A stretch of 64,000 nt of DNA. Source: Luxibacter massiliensis. Lineage in GTDB: Bacteria > Bacillota > Clostridia > Lachnospirales > Lachnospiraceae. Below are positions 8,597 through 17,747 of this stretch, piece by piece; position 1 is the stretch's first letter, and each line of letters begins with the position of its first letter. The stretch spans positions 3,410,001-3,474,000 of the forward strand of contig NZ_UWOE01000001.1 in assembly GCF_900604355.1 (NCBI RefSeq), in the 5' to 3' direction. Below the pieces are notes generated by a model. That model searched no databases, was not told the origin of the DNA, and was given only the letters and a program-made list of their open reading frames with translations. The translations under genes and the position numbers were made by a program.

Positions 8597-8914
8597 TTAG
8601 ATATATTTCTTAATCATCGCCTCAATACTTTCAGGGGTAGCATCATCTTTTACTACCTCATCAATTTTCTCCCCATCCTTGTAAATAGCCATAACTGGAA
8701 GGCCAAGAACCTTCTGTGCAATTGCAAGGCGGCGTGCTTTTGTTGTATTCAGAGATGTGAATTTCATCTTATCTCCGTATGTCTCTGCAAACTCATGTAC
8801 CTTTGGCATCAGAGCCTGGCAGGGCACACATCCGTCCCCATAAAAATCAACAAATACATACCCTTCTGCCTTCAGAACTTCCTCTTCAAAATTTGTCTTA
8901 TCCAAATCAATCAT
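8597..8914 (-). CDS. trxA: Thioredoxin of the glycine reductase system
   Basis: A 105-residue thioredoxin that passes electrons from TrxB to the oxidised Sec/Cys pair of GrdA. The active site is GCVPC (Cys29 and Cys32) instead of WCGPC, the variant known from grd-linked thioredoxins of amino-acid-fermenting clostridia. The start at 8914 is set by AAAGGAGG eight bases upstream; 16 further in-frame residues are rejected. It lies between trxB and grdA. Confidence 0.95.
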   Translation of the reverse strand: MIDLDKTNFEEEVLKAEGYVFVDFYGDGCVPCQALMPKVHEFAETYGDKMKFTSLNTTKARRLAIAQKVLGLPVMAIYKDGEKIDEVVKDDATPESIEAMIKKYI

Positions 8915-8964
8915 TGGAATATCCTCCTTTTCTTGATATTTTACTGCTGCAGCATCTGGCAAGG

Positions 8965-9002
8965 GGCCTCCCCCTGCCCTCCGGGAAGGAGGGCCAGAGG
9001 CC
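8965..9002 (-). terminator. Hairpin between trxB and trxA
   Basis: GC-rich two-part stem, GGCCTC/GAGGCC outside GCCCTCC/GGAGGG, in the 157-bp gap between trxB and trxA. No clear T-tract, so an RNA processing or stability element is as likely as an attenuator. Confidence 0.45.
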
Positions 9003-9071
9003 GGCGTCTCCCCCTTAAGCCTCCGTACATCTCTCGGAAAGATACAGGTTCCTCCTAGAATCTATATGATA

Positions 9072-10016
9072 TTAAAAGTAATCGGACATGCTTCTTTCTA
9101 CCTGTACGGCAGCTATTGCACCGTCAGCGGCTGCAGTTACTACCTGTCTTAAGCTCTTAATACGGACGTCTCCAACTGCATATACACCTGGAATATTCGT
9201 ATGCATATCTTCGTCTGTCTTGATATAGCCTCTCTCGTCCATATCAATAATCCCCTTAAATATACCTGAATTTGGCACTGTGCCAATAAACCCAAATAAA
9301 CCGAACATTCCATCCTCAGGGTCTGCCTCAACCTTTCTAGTCTCTCCAGTCTTTACATTCTTTACAATCATGCCTTCAAGAATGTCTTCGCCGTAAAGTT
9401 CCTCCACAACTGTGTCCCAGAAAAACTCAATCTTAGGATTAGCAAATGCTTTCTCCTGAATAGATTTAGCTGCCCTCAGTTCATCTCTCCTGTGGATAAT
9501 TGTAACCTTTCTGGCAAACTTGGTCAGATACATAGCTTCTTCCACAGCAGAGTCCCCGCCTCCGACAACGTAGACTTCAAAGTCTTCAAAGAAATTTGCA
9601 TCGCATGTAGCGCAGTAAGATACGCCCTTTCCTGCATACTCCTTTTCACCCTTACAGCCGATTGGCCTTGCATGGGCTCCTGTGGCAATGATAACATTTT
9701 TACCCTGATACTCAGCTTTTTCGCTCTTTAAAACTTTAACCTTACCTTCCAGCTCCACCTCTTTAATCGTATCAGACACACGCTCAACACCAAACTTCTC
9801 AGCCTGTTTTGTCATCCTTGCTATAAGGGATGGGCCGGACTCTCCTTCCAGCTCCTGTCCCGGGTAGTTCTCAATCTCATCTGTAATTGCAATTTGTCCT
9901 CCGTCCTGTCCCTTTTCGATAATCAGAGTGGACAGGCGGCTTCTGCCAGCATATAGTCCTGCTGCCAGGCCCGCTGGTCCGGCACCCAGGATAATCACAT
10001 CGTACAACTCACTCAT
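9072..10016 (-). CDS. trxB: Thioredoxin reductase
   Basis: A 314-residue low-molecular-weight flavoprotein that reduces TrxA with NAD(P)H. The FAD-binding GAGPAG motif is at residues 11-16, the redox-active CATC at 135-138, and the NAD(P)-binding GGGDSA follows at about 153. The start at ATG 10016 follows AAGGGAAGG; the adjacent in-frame GTG at 10019 adds one residue. It lies 18 bp after grdB, so it is dedicated to, or at least co-expressed with, glycine reductase. Confidence 0.96.
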   Translation of the reverse strand: MSELYDVIILGAGPAGLAAGLYAGRSRLSTLIIEKGQDGGQIAITDEIENYPGQELEGESGPSLIARMTKQAEKFGVERVSDTIKEVELEGKVKVLKSEKAEYQGKNVIIATGAHARPIGCKGEKEYAGKGVSYCATCDANFFEDFEVYVVGGGDSAVEEAMYLTKFARKVTIIHRRDELRAAKSIQEKAFANPKIEFFWDTVVEELYGEDILEGMIVKNVKTGETRKVEADPEDGMFGLFGFIGTVPNSGIFKGIIDMDERGYIKTDEDMHTNIPGVYAVGDVRIKSLRQVVTAAADGAIAAVQVERSMSDYF

Positions 10017-10034
10017 CACGCAAACCTTCCCTTT

Positions 10035-11339
10035 TTATTCAAAAATTGTCTGGCCGTCTACCTCTGTTGTCAGGGCTTTCAGCGCTTTCTCAACAATTCC
10101 GCGGCGGATCACCTTTTCTTCATCTTTATTGAGAGAAGGATTTCCCAGCGGATATGGAATAGCAATCGCAGGAACAATCCTGTTGGCGCCTACCGTCATA
10201 GAAATAGGCGTAACAGTACAGATATGTACAACAGGGAGCCCTGCCCTCTCCACTTCTTTCACCATCGTTGCACCGCAACGAGTACAGGTGCCTCACGTGG
10301 AGGTGAGGATAACCGCGTCTACCCCGTCTGCTTTCAGCTTCTGAGAAAACTCAGCGGCAAACGCCTTAGCTGATGCAACGGAAGTACCATTCCCTACTGT
10401 TGTGTAGAATAAATGGTGCAGCTCCCCAATAACTCCTTCCTTCTCCATATCCCTGAGCACATCCACAGGCAGTACACGGTCAGCATCTTCATTGGCATAT
10501 ACTGGGTCATACCCGCCATGGGCTGTCTCGTAAGTCTCCTCTGTCAGGTCAGTAACTCCTGTAATATCGTATTCGCCATAGTGCGAAGCGCTGGAACTCT
10601 CGATATGGTCTGGATTTCCTTTAGGAACAATACCGCCTGATGTCACCAGGGCGATTTTCGCATGGGCGAGATCCTTCACTGCAGGATTAGGATCTACTCT
10701 GTCGAATGCAGGCATTGGATATTCTGTAACATATGGCTTATCTGCCAGTTTCTTCAGCAGCATATTGACAGCTCTCTTAGAACCTCTCTCTGCCTCAAAG
10801 AAATTCACACGTACTCCGTTTGGCATATACCCTTCTTCCACAGAAGCGCCAATCGCCTCACCTTTCGCCAGCTTAATTGCCAGAGGGGCCATCTTGCCGA
10901 CTGCGCCTCTCATGCCGGCAGCACTGTTCTTTGTGGCAACCATATACACCTGGTTCTTGAACATGTCAGCTCCCGGGTTCTCCTCGTACATGCCTGTCAC
11001 AGCCGGAATCCCCAGCTCCTCCTGCACTGCCGCAGCAATGGTACCGCATGCCACGCCGTAACGCCCGGCATTGAATGCTGGGCCAGCTATAAATACATCT
11101 GGAGCCTGCTCTTTAACCATAGCAAGGATATCCGCCTTGGCTTTCTCCAGATTCTCATTAAAATAGGAATCTCCGCACACAATTGTAGCAACAATCTCTG
11201 CTTCCCCTTTAAAGTTAGCAGTAAATGCCTGTCCTGGTCCCACTATCTCACCGACACGCAGCTCTGCAGGGTAATCTGCTTTCTCTTCTCCACCAATCTG
11301 TGCAAAGAACTGGTTGATGTAATGAACTACTTTAATCAC
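10035..11339 (-). CDS. grdB: Glycine reductase protein B gamma subunit, selenoprotein (UGA = Sec349)
   Basis: GrdB is the selenocysteine-bearing, substrate-specific subunit of protein B; its selenium attacks the Schiff base that glycine forms on the GrdE pyruvoyl group. The frame from ATG 11339 runs 348 codons (MIKVVHYINQFF) to TGA at 10293-10295, then continues in frame as GTCTRCGATMVKEVE to 10035, for 434 residues in all. The context TST-U-GTCTRCGATM is the family signature. Without recoding, this looks like two broken ORFs. A SECIS-like hairpin follows the UGA. Confidence 0.97.
10266..10280 (-). promoter_or_regulatory. Candidate SECIS hairpin of grdB
   Basis: Twelve bases after the UGA, the transcript can fold as CGTTGC, loop GGT, GCAACG, with an alternative outer pairing GCACC/GGTGC. 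Bacterial SECIS elements sit directly downstream of the UGA inside the coding region and bind SelB, so position and shape fit. The fold was made by eye. Confidence 0.6.
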
Positions 11340-11361
11340 AGCTATTCTTCTCCCCTTTCTG

Positions 11362-12642
11362 CTATCTTGCGCTCAGTTTATTGAATCCGGTTTCGTTTGT
11401 TGCGCCTGTAATAACCTGAAGCTCAACTTCAAGGGAACCATCCTCCCGGAGTGTCTCCTCACTTGCACCGGCAATCTTAGTTACATAATCTAATGTGCCA
11501 ATCACCTTATCCAGCTTAGGCAGGATAATTGTCTGGTTTGCATTACCGCCTGTCACTACCGCATCTGCAGCCACATCCGCATCTGCCAGGGACTGGGATT
11601 TGCCGTCGCGTCCAGCGTACTCATCTGTGATGATGACAGTCTTAACACCCTCCGCCTCGATCTTCTTACAGTTCATAATCAGGTCTGTATCCGGGTTCCC
11701 AAATCCTTCCTGGGATACGATGACGCCGTCTAAATCTAACATCCTGCACAGTTTAGCCGTCCAGTCAGAAGAACGCTGCTTGTCTGCCAGGTATACATTC
11801 TCATTTGTAATAATCTGACATACAAAGTTGATTGTCTTTCCATGCTGGTCAAACAAATCATGGACAACCGGGTTATTCAGATGTACATATGTAGGATTCT
11901 TGTCACATGCAGACACACAGTTGCCGGATACAATCGCACCGTCCATAATCTCTGTGGGACTCATGATCGCGGGCACAATCTGCTTTGCATCTACGCCATA
12001 TACATACGTATCGTGCAAAAGTCCCTGGCTCTGCAGCATCTGTACATATGCGACACGGGGAAGGTCAGGATATTTCTCAATACCTTCCTTTATGGAACAA
12101 GTCTCATACACCTTTGTCTCATCTGGCGTCAGTTCTCGTGCCAGTTCCCCAATATATGCAGCAGCCTTAAAGCCTGCAAACCTCACTGCTTTCTCATAGT
12201 CATGAGGCTTAATCCCATCACAGGGTTCGCACACCATTACCAGGTTCAGGGTTTTGGAAAATGGCGTGTAATCTGCACCCGGGCCTGTCATGTCGATAAT
12301 TCCTTCCTGGAACCCTACAATCCGCCCGGCAGTTACAACGGCCATGCCCTTTAGTGCATATGTCTTTCCCTCTCCCACTGTGTCAACCTTAGAGATAACG
12401 CCCGGGAAAATGCCTCCTCTTCCCTCTACCTTAACTCTCGGTTCAATAACGTCCTTTACCGGTGTAATCCTGACAGATTCTCCCGGTCTAGCAATGTCAA
12501 GTGATACGCCCTTGATCTTCTCATCCTCAAGAACCAGCGCCTTTACGGCCTCCTCAGATACATAAAGTATTCCATCCTCAATTTTGGATTCTGGCGCGAA
12601 CTGAATGTCTCTGATATGAATGTGTCCCATTTCTAATCTCAC
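11362..12642 (-). CDS. grdE: Glycine reductase protein B proprotein (pyruvoyl subunits)
   Basis: GrdE is a proprotein that cleaves itself into two subunits of protein B and turns the new N-terminal cysteine into a pyruvoyl group that binds glycine. I place the start at GTG 12642, giving MRLEMGHIHIRDIQF, eight bases after GGGAGG; this matches the family's usual beginning. The processing site then falls at Asn241-Cys242 (SGNCVSACDKN), the Cys242 numbering known for the clostridial enzyme. The protein has 426 residues. An in-frame TTG at 12648 is the alternative start. Confidence 0.95.
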   Translation of the reverse strand: MRLEMGHIHIRDIQFAPESKIEDGILYVSEEAVKALVLEDEKIKGVSLDIARPGESVRITPVKDVIEPRVKVEGRGGIFPGVISKVDTVGEGKTYALKGMAVVTAGRIVGFQEGIIDMTGPGADYTPFSKTLNLVMVCEPCDGIKPHDYEKAVRFAGFKAAAYIGELARELTPDETKVYETCSIKEGIEKYPDLPRVAYVQMLQSQGLLHDTYVYGVDAKQIVPAIMSPTEIMDGAIVSGNCVSACDKNPTYVHLNNPVVHDLFDQHGKTINFVCQIITNENVYLADKQRSSDWTAKLCRMLDLDGVIVSQEGFGNPDTDLIMNCKKIEAEGVKTVIITDEYAGRDGKSQSLADADVAADAVVTGGNANQTIILPKLDKVIGTLDYVTKIAGASEETLREDGSLEVELQVITGATNETGFNKLSAR

Positions 12643-12713
12643 CTGCAATGCCCTCCCTTCCTGATATTATTATTGTTTCGTCTGCGGGGACTCCTCTTTT
12701 GCCCCAGATAAGC

Positions 12714-13100
12714 CTACCAGGCGTCTGCCGATGCCAATCCGCTCTCTAGCAGCGTCCAGTCAATCATCTGGAAATCCTCATATACTTCGGGCCGGTACCT
12801 CTCCTGTTTAGATTCAAACTTCCGGCATGTCTGTATAGCCGCTTCAATGATTTCCAGAGAACGGCTGTCAAGCCGCCCTGTCCCTGCTGTTATGATGACT
12901 GACTTATACGGCGTCTCTCCTGGTTTCACACTTCCTGACAAAGGGTGTGATAAAAGCCGGTGACCTTTGTGGATTCTGTCTCTGACTTCTTTTAAGGTTT
13001 CCTCATAGGACATTTCCTTATAAATGATACTCACTGACTCTCCAAGCTTCTTCTGGACCAGCGGATTATTCGTGATCACTATATAATTTGTCTTACCCAT
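12714..13100 (-). CDS. grdX: GrdX family protein
   Basis: A 128-residue protein beginning MGKTNYIVITNNPLVQ, the characteristic first gene of many glycine reductase operons. It has no recognised catalytic motif and its function is unknown. The start at 13100 follows AGGAGG; the frame stays open for 71 codons upstream, but that part is the riboswitch terminator region and not coding. It heads the operon, 71 bp before grdE. Confidence 0.88.
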   Translation of the reverse strand: MGKTNYIVITNNPLVQKKLGESVSIIYKEMSYEETLKEVRDRIHKGHRLLSHPLSGSVKPGETPYKSVIITAGTGRLDSRSLEIIEAAIQTCRKFESKQERYRPEVYEDFQMIDWTLLESGLASADAW

Positions 13101-13196
13101 AATCCATTGTCCTCCTTCTGCCCTTATGTCCAGTTCATATCCGTCCCGGGAGTCTTTATCACGTGGTTCTTTCTGTGGAAATCCGCCGCAATATAT

Positions 13197-13240
13197 AAAA
13201 AAGGACCACCTGAACACATCTGTGTGTAAGTCGTCCTTTT
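13197..13240 (-). terminator. Riboswitch-controlled terminator of the grd operon
   Basis: On the minus strand, AAAAGGAC and GTCCTTTTTT pair around a loop holding ACACA/TGTGT, giving a classic hairpin with a U-run about 100 bp before grdX. Since it lies just after the glycine aptamer, glycine binding probably prevents its formation and lets transcription proceed. Confidence 0.8.
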
Positions 13241-13438
13241 CTGTCTTCCTGCCCCGATAAAATGTCTTGCAAAGATATCCTCTGCCTATGTCCTTCGGAC
13301 TGGCTATTATCATACAGCGCTAGATTCAGAGTGTGGTACGTTTCCCGGTCCTTTTACCTGAAAGTTTCACCCGGATATGTTCACCAGCATATGCCCGGCT
13401 TGCCTCTTCGGCGGTTGGCTGCCCAACTCTCTCTCAGG
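13241..13438 (-). ncRNA. Glycine riboswitch
   Basis: The RNA from 13438 downward shows the conserved glycine aptamer parts in order: GAGAGAGTTGGG, then CCGCCGAAGAGGCAAGC, then GAAACTTTCAGG directly joined to TAAAAGGACCGGG (ending near 13326). The GAGAG/CTTTC pairing and the AAAAGGAC string are hallmarks of RF00504. A second, weaker set (CAGTCCGAAGGACATAGGCAG at about 13280-13300, and ACAGAAAAGGAC at about 13233-13244) may be a degenerate second aptamer. It lies between the grd promoter and a terminator. Confidence 0.88.
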
Positions 13439-13501
13439 AAACATCATCCCACTTATTAACTTTATCCATAGGCACTTTAAATACTGCTATTGCCTTTTTC
13501 T

Positions 13502-13530
13502 ATAATAACTAATTATGGTCGATTTTGCAA
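13502..13530 (-). promoter_or_regulatory. Promoter of the grd operon
   Basis: TTGCAA at 13525-13530 and TATTAT at 13502-13507 (minus strand) are 17 bp apart. This puts the transcript start near 13495, about 55 bases before the glycine aptamer. Confidence 0.65.
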
Positions 13531-13582
13531 GTTTAATCAGACATTTTAAATAAATTTTTAACGATTTAGTAATTCTGCACAA

Positions 13583-14830
13583 TTATCCCCTTATGGGTTC
13601 AAATATAGGGTCTTTCTCCTCCAGCTCAATGCAGACTGCGAAGTTCTTCTGGGTCCTGAGCTCTTCTGGAAATTCTACTTCTATTATACTGTCCCCCTCA
13701 CAGATTTTTCTTGTACAGAATTCCAGCTCCCGGCCGTCTCGCACCAGGTACGCCCTCTTCACCTTATTGCCCACATTGAGCAGTTCAACACGGACCCTGG
13801 GCTGCAGCACATGTACAAATAATTTATAATCCTTAGACGTAAGCTGGGCCCACTCTAAATCATATGGGTATATTTCCATCCGCTTCGTCCCATAGATGGA
13901 CTCCGCATTTGCAGTGACATATTCTCCCACTTTGCCAAGAATGTCACAGCTGACTGCCGGGACCCTGCCCTGGCCGTCAGGCCCAATATTCAGCAGATAG
14001 TTTCCTCCTCTGCTTACAATTTTCAATAGCAGGCGGATAATGTCATCCGGCTGTTTCCAATTGTTATCGTCCTTATTATATCCCCATGTATCATTCAGAG
14101 TTGCCGGAACTTCCCAATCCCCATCAAAAGGCAGCCTGGGGATAAAATTGTCTCCTGTTGAAAGATACTCGCCCAGCTCATTGCCGATGCGGCCGCTGAT
14201 AATACAGTTTGGCTGCAAAGATTTCACAAGGTCAATCAGCCTCTGGGACTCTTCCTTTGTCATATCCATAGGAGTGTCAAACCAAATAACGGAAATTTCG
14301 CCATATTCTGTAAGGAGTTCTTTGATTTGAGGGATACATTTGTCCTCCAGATAGCGTCCAAAATTCTTCTTACTGTTGTCCTTCCCATAAATATATCCAT
14401 CGGGGTCGTCCCAATCCTGGGCCTGGGAATAATACAGGCACAGCCTCATGCCATATTTATCACATGCGTTTCTGAACTGCCTTAATACGTCTTTCCCATA
14501 GGGAGTCGCTTTAACTACATTATAGCTGCTGCATTTAGAATCCCACATAGCAAATCCTTCGTGGTGCTTTGTAGTAAATACAATGTACTTCATCCCCCAT
14601 TCTTCCTTGGCCCTCCTCACGATCTCATCAGCGTCGAAGGAATCCGGGTTAAAGGAATCTGCAAGCTTTCTGTACTCTTCTACTGGGATATCCAAATAAT
14701 TCATAATCCATTCAGCAATATGCTCTGTCTTCTTTCCCTTATATTCACCTGCCAGAAGAGAATACAGTCCCCAGTGAATAAAAAGTCCAAATTTCGCATC
14801 TTTAAACCATTGTTGTTTTGTGTCTTTCAT
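13583..14830 (-). CDS. Alpha-L-fucosidase, GH29, cytoplasmic
   Basis: A 415-residue GH29 retaining alpha-L-fucosidase that would release fucose from imported glycans. The N-terminal FGLFIHWGLYS and the TTKHHEGFAMWDS stretch (about residues 86-99) form the fucose pocket, and Asp185 in VIWFDTP is the predicted nucleophile. There is no signal peptide, so it acts on imported substrate. It starts 42 bp after the Opp-type ATPase gene and has no separate promoter I can see, so it is probably the last gene of that transport operon. The acid/base residue varies in GH29 and I cannot place it. Confidence 0.9.
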   Translation of the reverse strand: MKDTKQQWFKDAKFGLFIHWGLYSLLAGEYKGKKTEHIAEWIMNYLDIPVEEYRKLADSFNPDSFDADEIVRRAKEEWGMKYIVFTTKHHEGFAMWDSKCSSYNVVKATPYGKDVLRQFRNACDKYGMRLCLYYSQAQDWDDPDGYIYGKDNSKKNFGRYLEDKCIPQIKELLTEYGEISVIWFDTPMDMTKEESQRLIDLVKSLQPNCIISGRIGNELGEYLSTGDNFIPRLPFDGDWEVPATLNDTWGYNKDDNNWKQPDDIIRLLLKIVSRGGNYLLNIGPDGQGRVPAVSCDILGKVGEYVTANAESIYGTKRMEIYPYDLEWAQLTSKDYKLFVHVLQPRVRVELLNVGNKVKRAYLVRDGRELEFCTRKICEGDSIIEVEFPEELRTQKNFAVCIELEEKDPIFEPIRG

Positions 14831-14872
14831 TTTCGTTCTTTGCTCCTTCTTTGAATTTATATTTAGGCCCGC

Positions 14873-15841
14873 CTATTCACTAAAGAAACGGCATGCCACA
14901 TAATGCCCTGGTGAAACTTCTTTTAACTCAGGTATATAACCCTCACAGCTTTCATCTTTTTTGAAACATCTGGAACAAAATCTGCACCCCGGCGGCGGGT
15001 CAATTGGACTTGGCACATCCCCCTCCAGTATGATCCTCTCTTTTTTCTTCGTCCCTACTGAAGGCGCTGCGGATAAAAGTGCCTGCGTATAGGGATGCAG
15101 GGGGTTGGAATATAATTCTTTCTTAGAGGCAATCTCCACCACTTTCCCCAGATACATCACCCCCACACGGTCGCTGATATGCTTTACAACATTTAATCCA
15201 TGGGCAATAAACAGATATGTCAGCCCCAGCTCCTCCTGCAGCTCATCCAACAAATTCAGCACCTGGGCCTGTATAGACACGTCCAGGGCGGAAACCGGCT
15301 CATCACAGACAATCAATTTAGGTTCTACTGCCAATGCCCTGGCAATTCCCACCCGCTGCCTCTGCCCTCCCGAAAACTCATGGGGGTAACGGTTCCTCTG
15401 GTGGTTGGCCAGGCCAACCCGGTTTAACAGGTACGTCACCCTTTCTTCTATTTTATCGGAAGGGAGCAGCTTGTTGATGGCAATAGGCTCTGCAATAATA
15501 TCCCCTATTGTCATCCTGGGGTTCAGAGAGGCATAGGGGTCCTGAAAAATAAGCTGTATGTCCTTACAGAAGCGCCGCCTCTCGCTGCGCTTGAGGCCAC
15601 AGAGTTCCTGTCCCTCAAACTTGATACTCCCGCCAGTTGGGCGGTACAAATCTACGAGCATTTTTCCAATTGTTGTTTTTCCACATCCAGACTCTCCCAC
15701 AAGGCCGAATGTCTCCCCTTTCATGACGCTAAAGGAGACGTCATCTACAGCCTTTAAAAGTTTGTCCGGCTTTCCAGGGCCGCCCTTTTCAACAGTAAAG
15801 TGCTTTGATAAATGCTGTACGTCAAGCAGAATTTCACTCAT
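14873..15841 (-). CDS. Oligopeptide-type ABC transporter ATPase (OppF/DppF)
   Basis: A 322-residue ATP-binding subunit of a peptide/nickel-type (PepT) importer. It has Walker A GESGCGKTT, signature FSGGQRQR, Walker B LIVCDEPVSALD, and the C-terminal oligopeptide-transporter extension with a four-cysteine cluster (CRFCSRCFKKDESC) that in this family can bind an Fe-S cluster. The start lies two bases from the stop of the partner ATPase gene. Families like this carry peptides and also oligosaccharides. Confidence 0.92.
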   Translation of the reverse strand: MSEILLDVQHLSKHFTVEKGGPGKPDKLLKAVDDVSFSVMKGETFGLVGESGCGKTTIGKMLVDLYRPTGGSIKFEGQELCGLKRSERRRFCKDIQLIFQDPYASLNPRMTIGDIIAEPIAINKLLPSDKIEERVTYLLNRVGLANHQRNRYPHEFSGGQRQRVGIARALAVEPKLIVCDEPVSALDVSIQAQVLNLLDELQEELGLTYLFIAHGLNVVKHISDRVGVMYLGKVVEIASKKELYSNPLHPYTQALLSAAPSVGTKKKERIILEGDVPSPIDPPPGCRFCSRCFKKDESCEGYIPELKEVSPGHYVACRFFSE

Positions 15842-15842
15842 G

Positions 15843-16817
15843 TTATTCCCCCTCCTTTCTATCCGAATAGAGGAAACACCTCACCTCATGCCCGTCTATA
15901 TTCCTGATTTCCGGCATTTCCTTCGTACAGCGCTCCATACATTTCTCACATCTGTCGGAAAAGGGACATCCTGAAGGCATTTTCAGAGGATTAGGTACCA
16001 TCCCTTTGATCATATACAAAGGTTCCTCGGAATCATCCTCCAGCCTGGGCAGGGACTTAAGCAGTCCATTTGTATAGGGATGCAGCGGATTATCGAAAAG
16101 TTCCTTTACCTTTGCATTCTCCATCACTTTTCCGCAATACATGACAACCACTCTGTCCGCAGTCTCGGACACCACCCCTAAGTCATGGGTGATCAGCAGC
16201 ACCGCCATATTGAACTTCTTCCTCATTTCCTCTAAAAGTTCCAGGATCTGTGCCTGTATTGTCACATCCAGGGCAGTCGTAGGCTCGTCGGCAATCAGTA
16301 GTTCCGGATTACAGGCGAGAGCCATGGCAATCATAACACGCTGGCGCATTCCCCCGCTCATCTGATGGGGATAATCATTGGCACGTTCCCTGGCAGACGG
16401 TATTCCCACCAGCTTGAGCATTTCAACAGCACGCTCCAGGGCCTCCTTTTTCGTCAGGCCCATATGTAACATAATACTTTCTGTCAATTGATCCTTCACC
16501 CGGTAAACAGGATTCAAAGATGTCATTGGTTCCTGGAAGATCATAGAGATGTGGTTCCCTCTAATCTCCTGCATTTCTTTTTTATTTTTCTTCAGTAAAT
16601 CTTCGCCCTTAAACAAAACCTCCCCGCCCACAACCTTCCCGGGATCCTGCAAAAGTCCCATGACAGACAAAGAGGTTACGCTCTTTCCCGATCCTGACTC
16701 TCCTACGACCGCCAGCACCTCTCCTTTGTCGATGGAAAAACTTACATCATTTACTGCTTTAATAATGCCTTTACGCATTTCAAACTGGGTTTCCAGATTC
16801 TTTACTTCTAATAACAT
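15843..16817 (-). CDS. Oligopeptide-type ABC transporter ATPase (OppD/DppD)
   Basis: A 324-residue ATPase partner of the previous subunit. Walker A is GESGSGKSV, the signature MSGGMRQR and Walker B LLIADEPTTALD. The C-terminal domain also has the cysteine cluster typical of OppD (CPFSDRCEKCMERC). It follows the permease gene by 11 bp. Confidence 0.92.
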   Translation of the reverse strand: MLLEVKNLETQFEMRKGIIKAVNDVSFSIDKGEVLAVVGESGSGKSVTSLSVMGLLQDPGKVVGGEVLFKGEDLLKKNKKEMQEIRGNHISMIFQEPMTSLNPVYRVKDQLTESIMLHMGLTKKEALERAVEMLKLVGIPSARERANDYPHQMSGGMRQRVMIAMALACNPELLIADEPTTALDVTIQAQILELLEEMRKKFNMAVLLITHDLGVVSETADRVVVMYCGKVMENAKVKELFDNPLHPYTNGLLKSLPRLEDDSEEPLYMIKGMVPNPLKMPSGCPFSDRCEKCMERCTKEMPEIRNIDGHEVRCFLYSDRKEGE

Positions 16818-16828
16818 ACACCCACCAC

Positions 16829-17743
16829 CTATCGCTTTCTAGATTTTGGATCCAGCGCATCACTTAATCCGTCGCCGAACAAATTAAACGCCAGCACAGC
16901 CAGCGTGATCGCCAATCCGGGAAAAACCAGCGTGTAGGGCGCAGAAAAGATATATCCTTTCGCCCTTCCCAGCATGTCCCCCCACTCCGCAAGCGGCGGC
17001 TGTACGCCTAAACCAAGAAATCCAAGGGCGGCTGTATCCAGTATGGCTCCTGAAATTCCCAGGGCTGCCCTTGCAATAATAGGGGAAATAACATTGGGGA
17101 GAATATGTTTAAAAATAATCCTAATATCGTTGTTCCCAATCACACGGGCTGCCTGCGTATAATCGCTCTCCTTGGCGGATAGCACGCTTCCCCTTACAAT
17201 GCGGGCATATTCCGGTATGGAGACGATGCCGATAGCCACAATAGCCTTGTCCAGTCCCTTTCCCAAAGCGGCCATCAGCGTAATAGCAAAAAGAATACCA
17301 GGAATGGATAACATGATATCCATAACCCTCATAATAACCGTATCAACTATACCGCCTTTGTATCCTGCGACTGCCCCAAAAATAATGCCAAAAAACATAG
17401 AAAAAATTACAACCGAAAATCCTACAAACAGGGAAATCTTGGTTCCGTCGATAATACGGCTGAAAATATCCCTGCCCAATTCATCAGTCCCAAACCAGTG
17501 CTGTGCACAGGGCGCCACAAAGCTGGCTGCCATGTCAGATTCATTTGGGTCATAGGGAAGTATCTGAATGCCCATCAATTCTGTAATAAATGTGACAAGT
17601 GCAATCACAATCAACAGAATTATAATCACCATGCCGATCACAGCAGTTTTACTCAGCTTCAGAGATTCCCATATCAACTTTAACTCAGATTCTGGTTTTT
17701 CCTGTGCCCCGTTCTCTGCCGGTACTACTTTTTTATGTGCCAT
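16829..17743 (-). CDS. Oligopeptide-type ABC permease (OppC/DppC)
   Basis: A 304-residue inner-membrane permease with an N-terminal cytoplasmic segment, about six membrane helices, and the DppC hallmark HWFGTDELGRDIFSRI near residue 80. The EAA-type loop (AARVIGNNDIRIIFKHILPN) contacts the ATPases. It starts 4 bp after the stop of the other permease gene, so the two are translated together. Confidence 0.92.
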   Translation of the reverse strand: MAHKKVVPAENGAQEKPESELKLIWESLKLSKTAVIGMVIIILLIVIALVTFITELMGIQILPYDPNESDMAASFVAPCAQHWFGTDELGRDIFSRIIDGTKISLFVGFSVVIFSMFFGIIFGAVAGYKGGIVDTVIMRVMDIMLSIPGILFAITLMAALGKGLDKAIVAIGIVSIPEYARIVRGSVLSAKESDYTQAARVIGNNDIRIIFKHILPNVISPIIARAALGISGAILDTAALGFLGLGVQPPLAEWGDMLGRAKGYIFSAPYTLVFPGLAITLAVLAFNLFGDGLSDALDPKSRKR

Positions 17744-17747
17744 CTGC

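Noticed and set aside
10035..11339. grdB as two separate genes or a pseudogene
   Set aside because: The same reasoning applies; the two parts join in frame through a recognised Sec motif.
12643..12648. TTG start two codons upstream for GrdE
   Set aside because: The GTG at 12642 has better spacing to GGGAGG, gives the family's MRLE start, and places the processing cysteine at 242.
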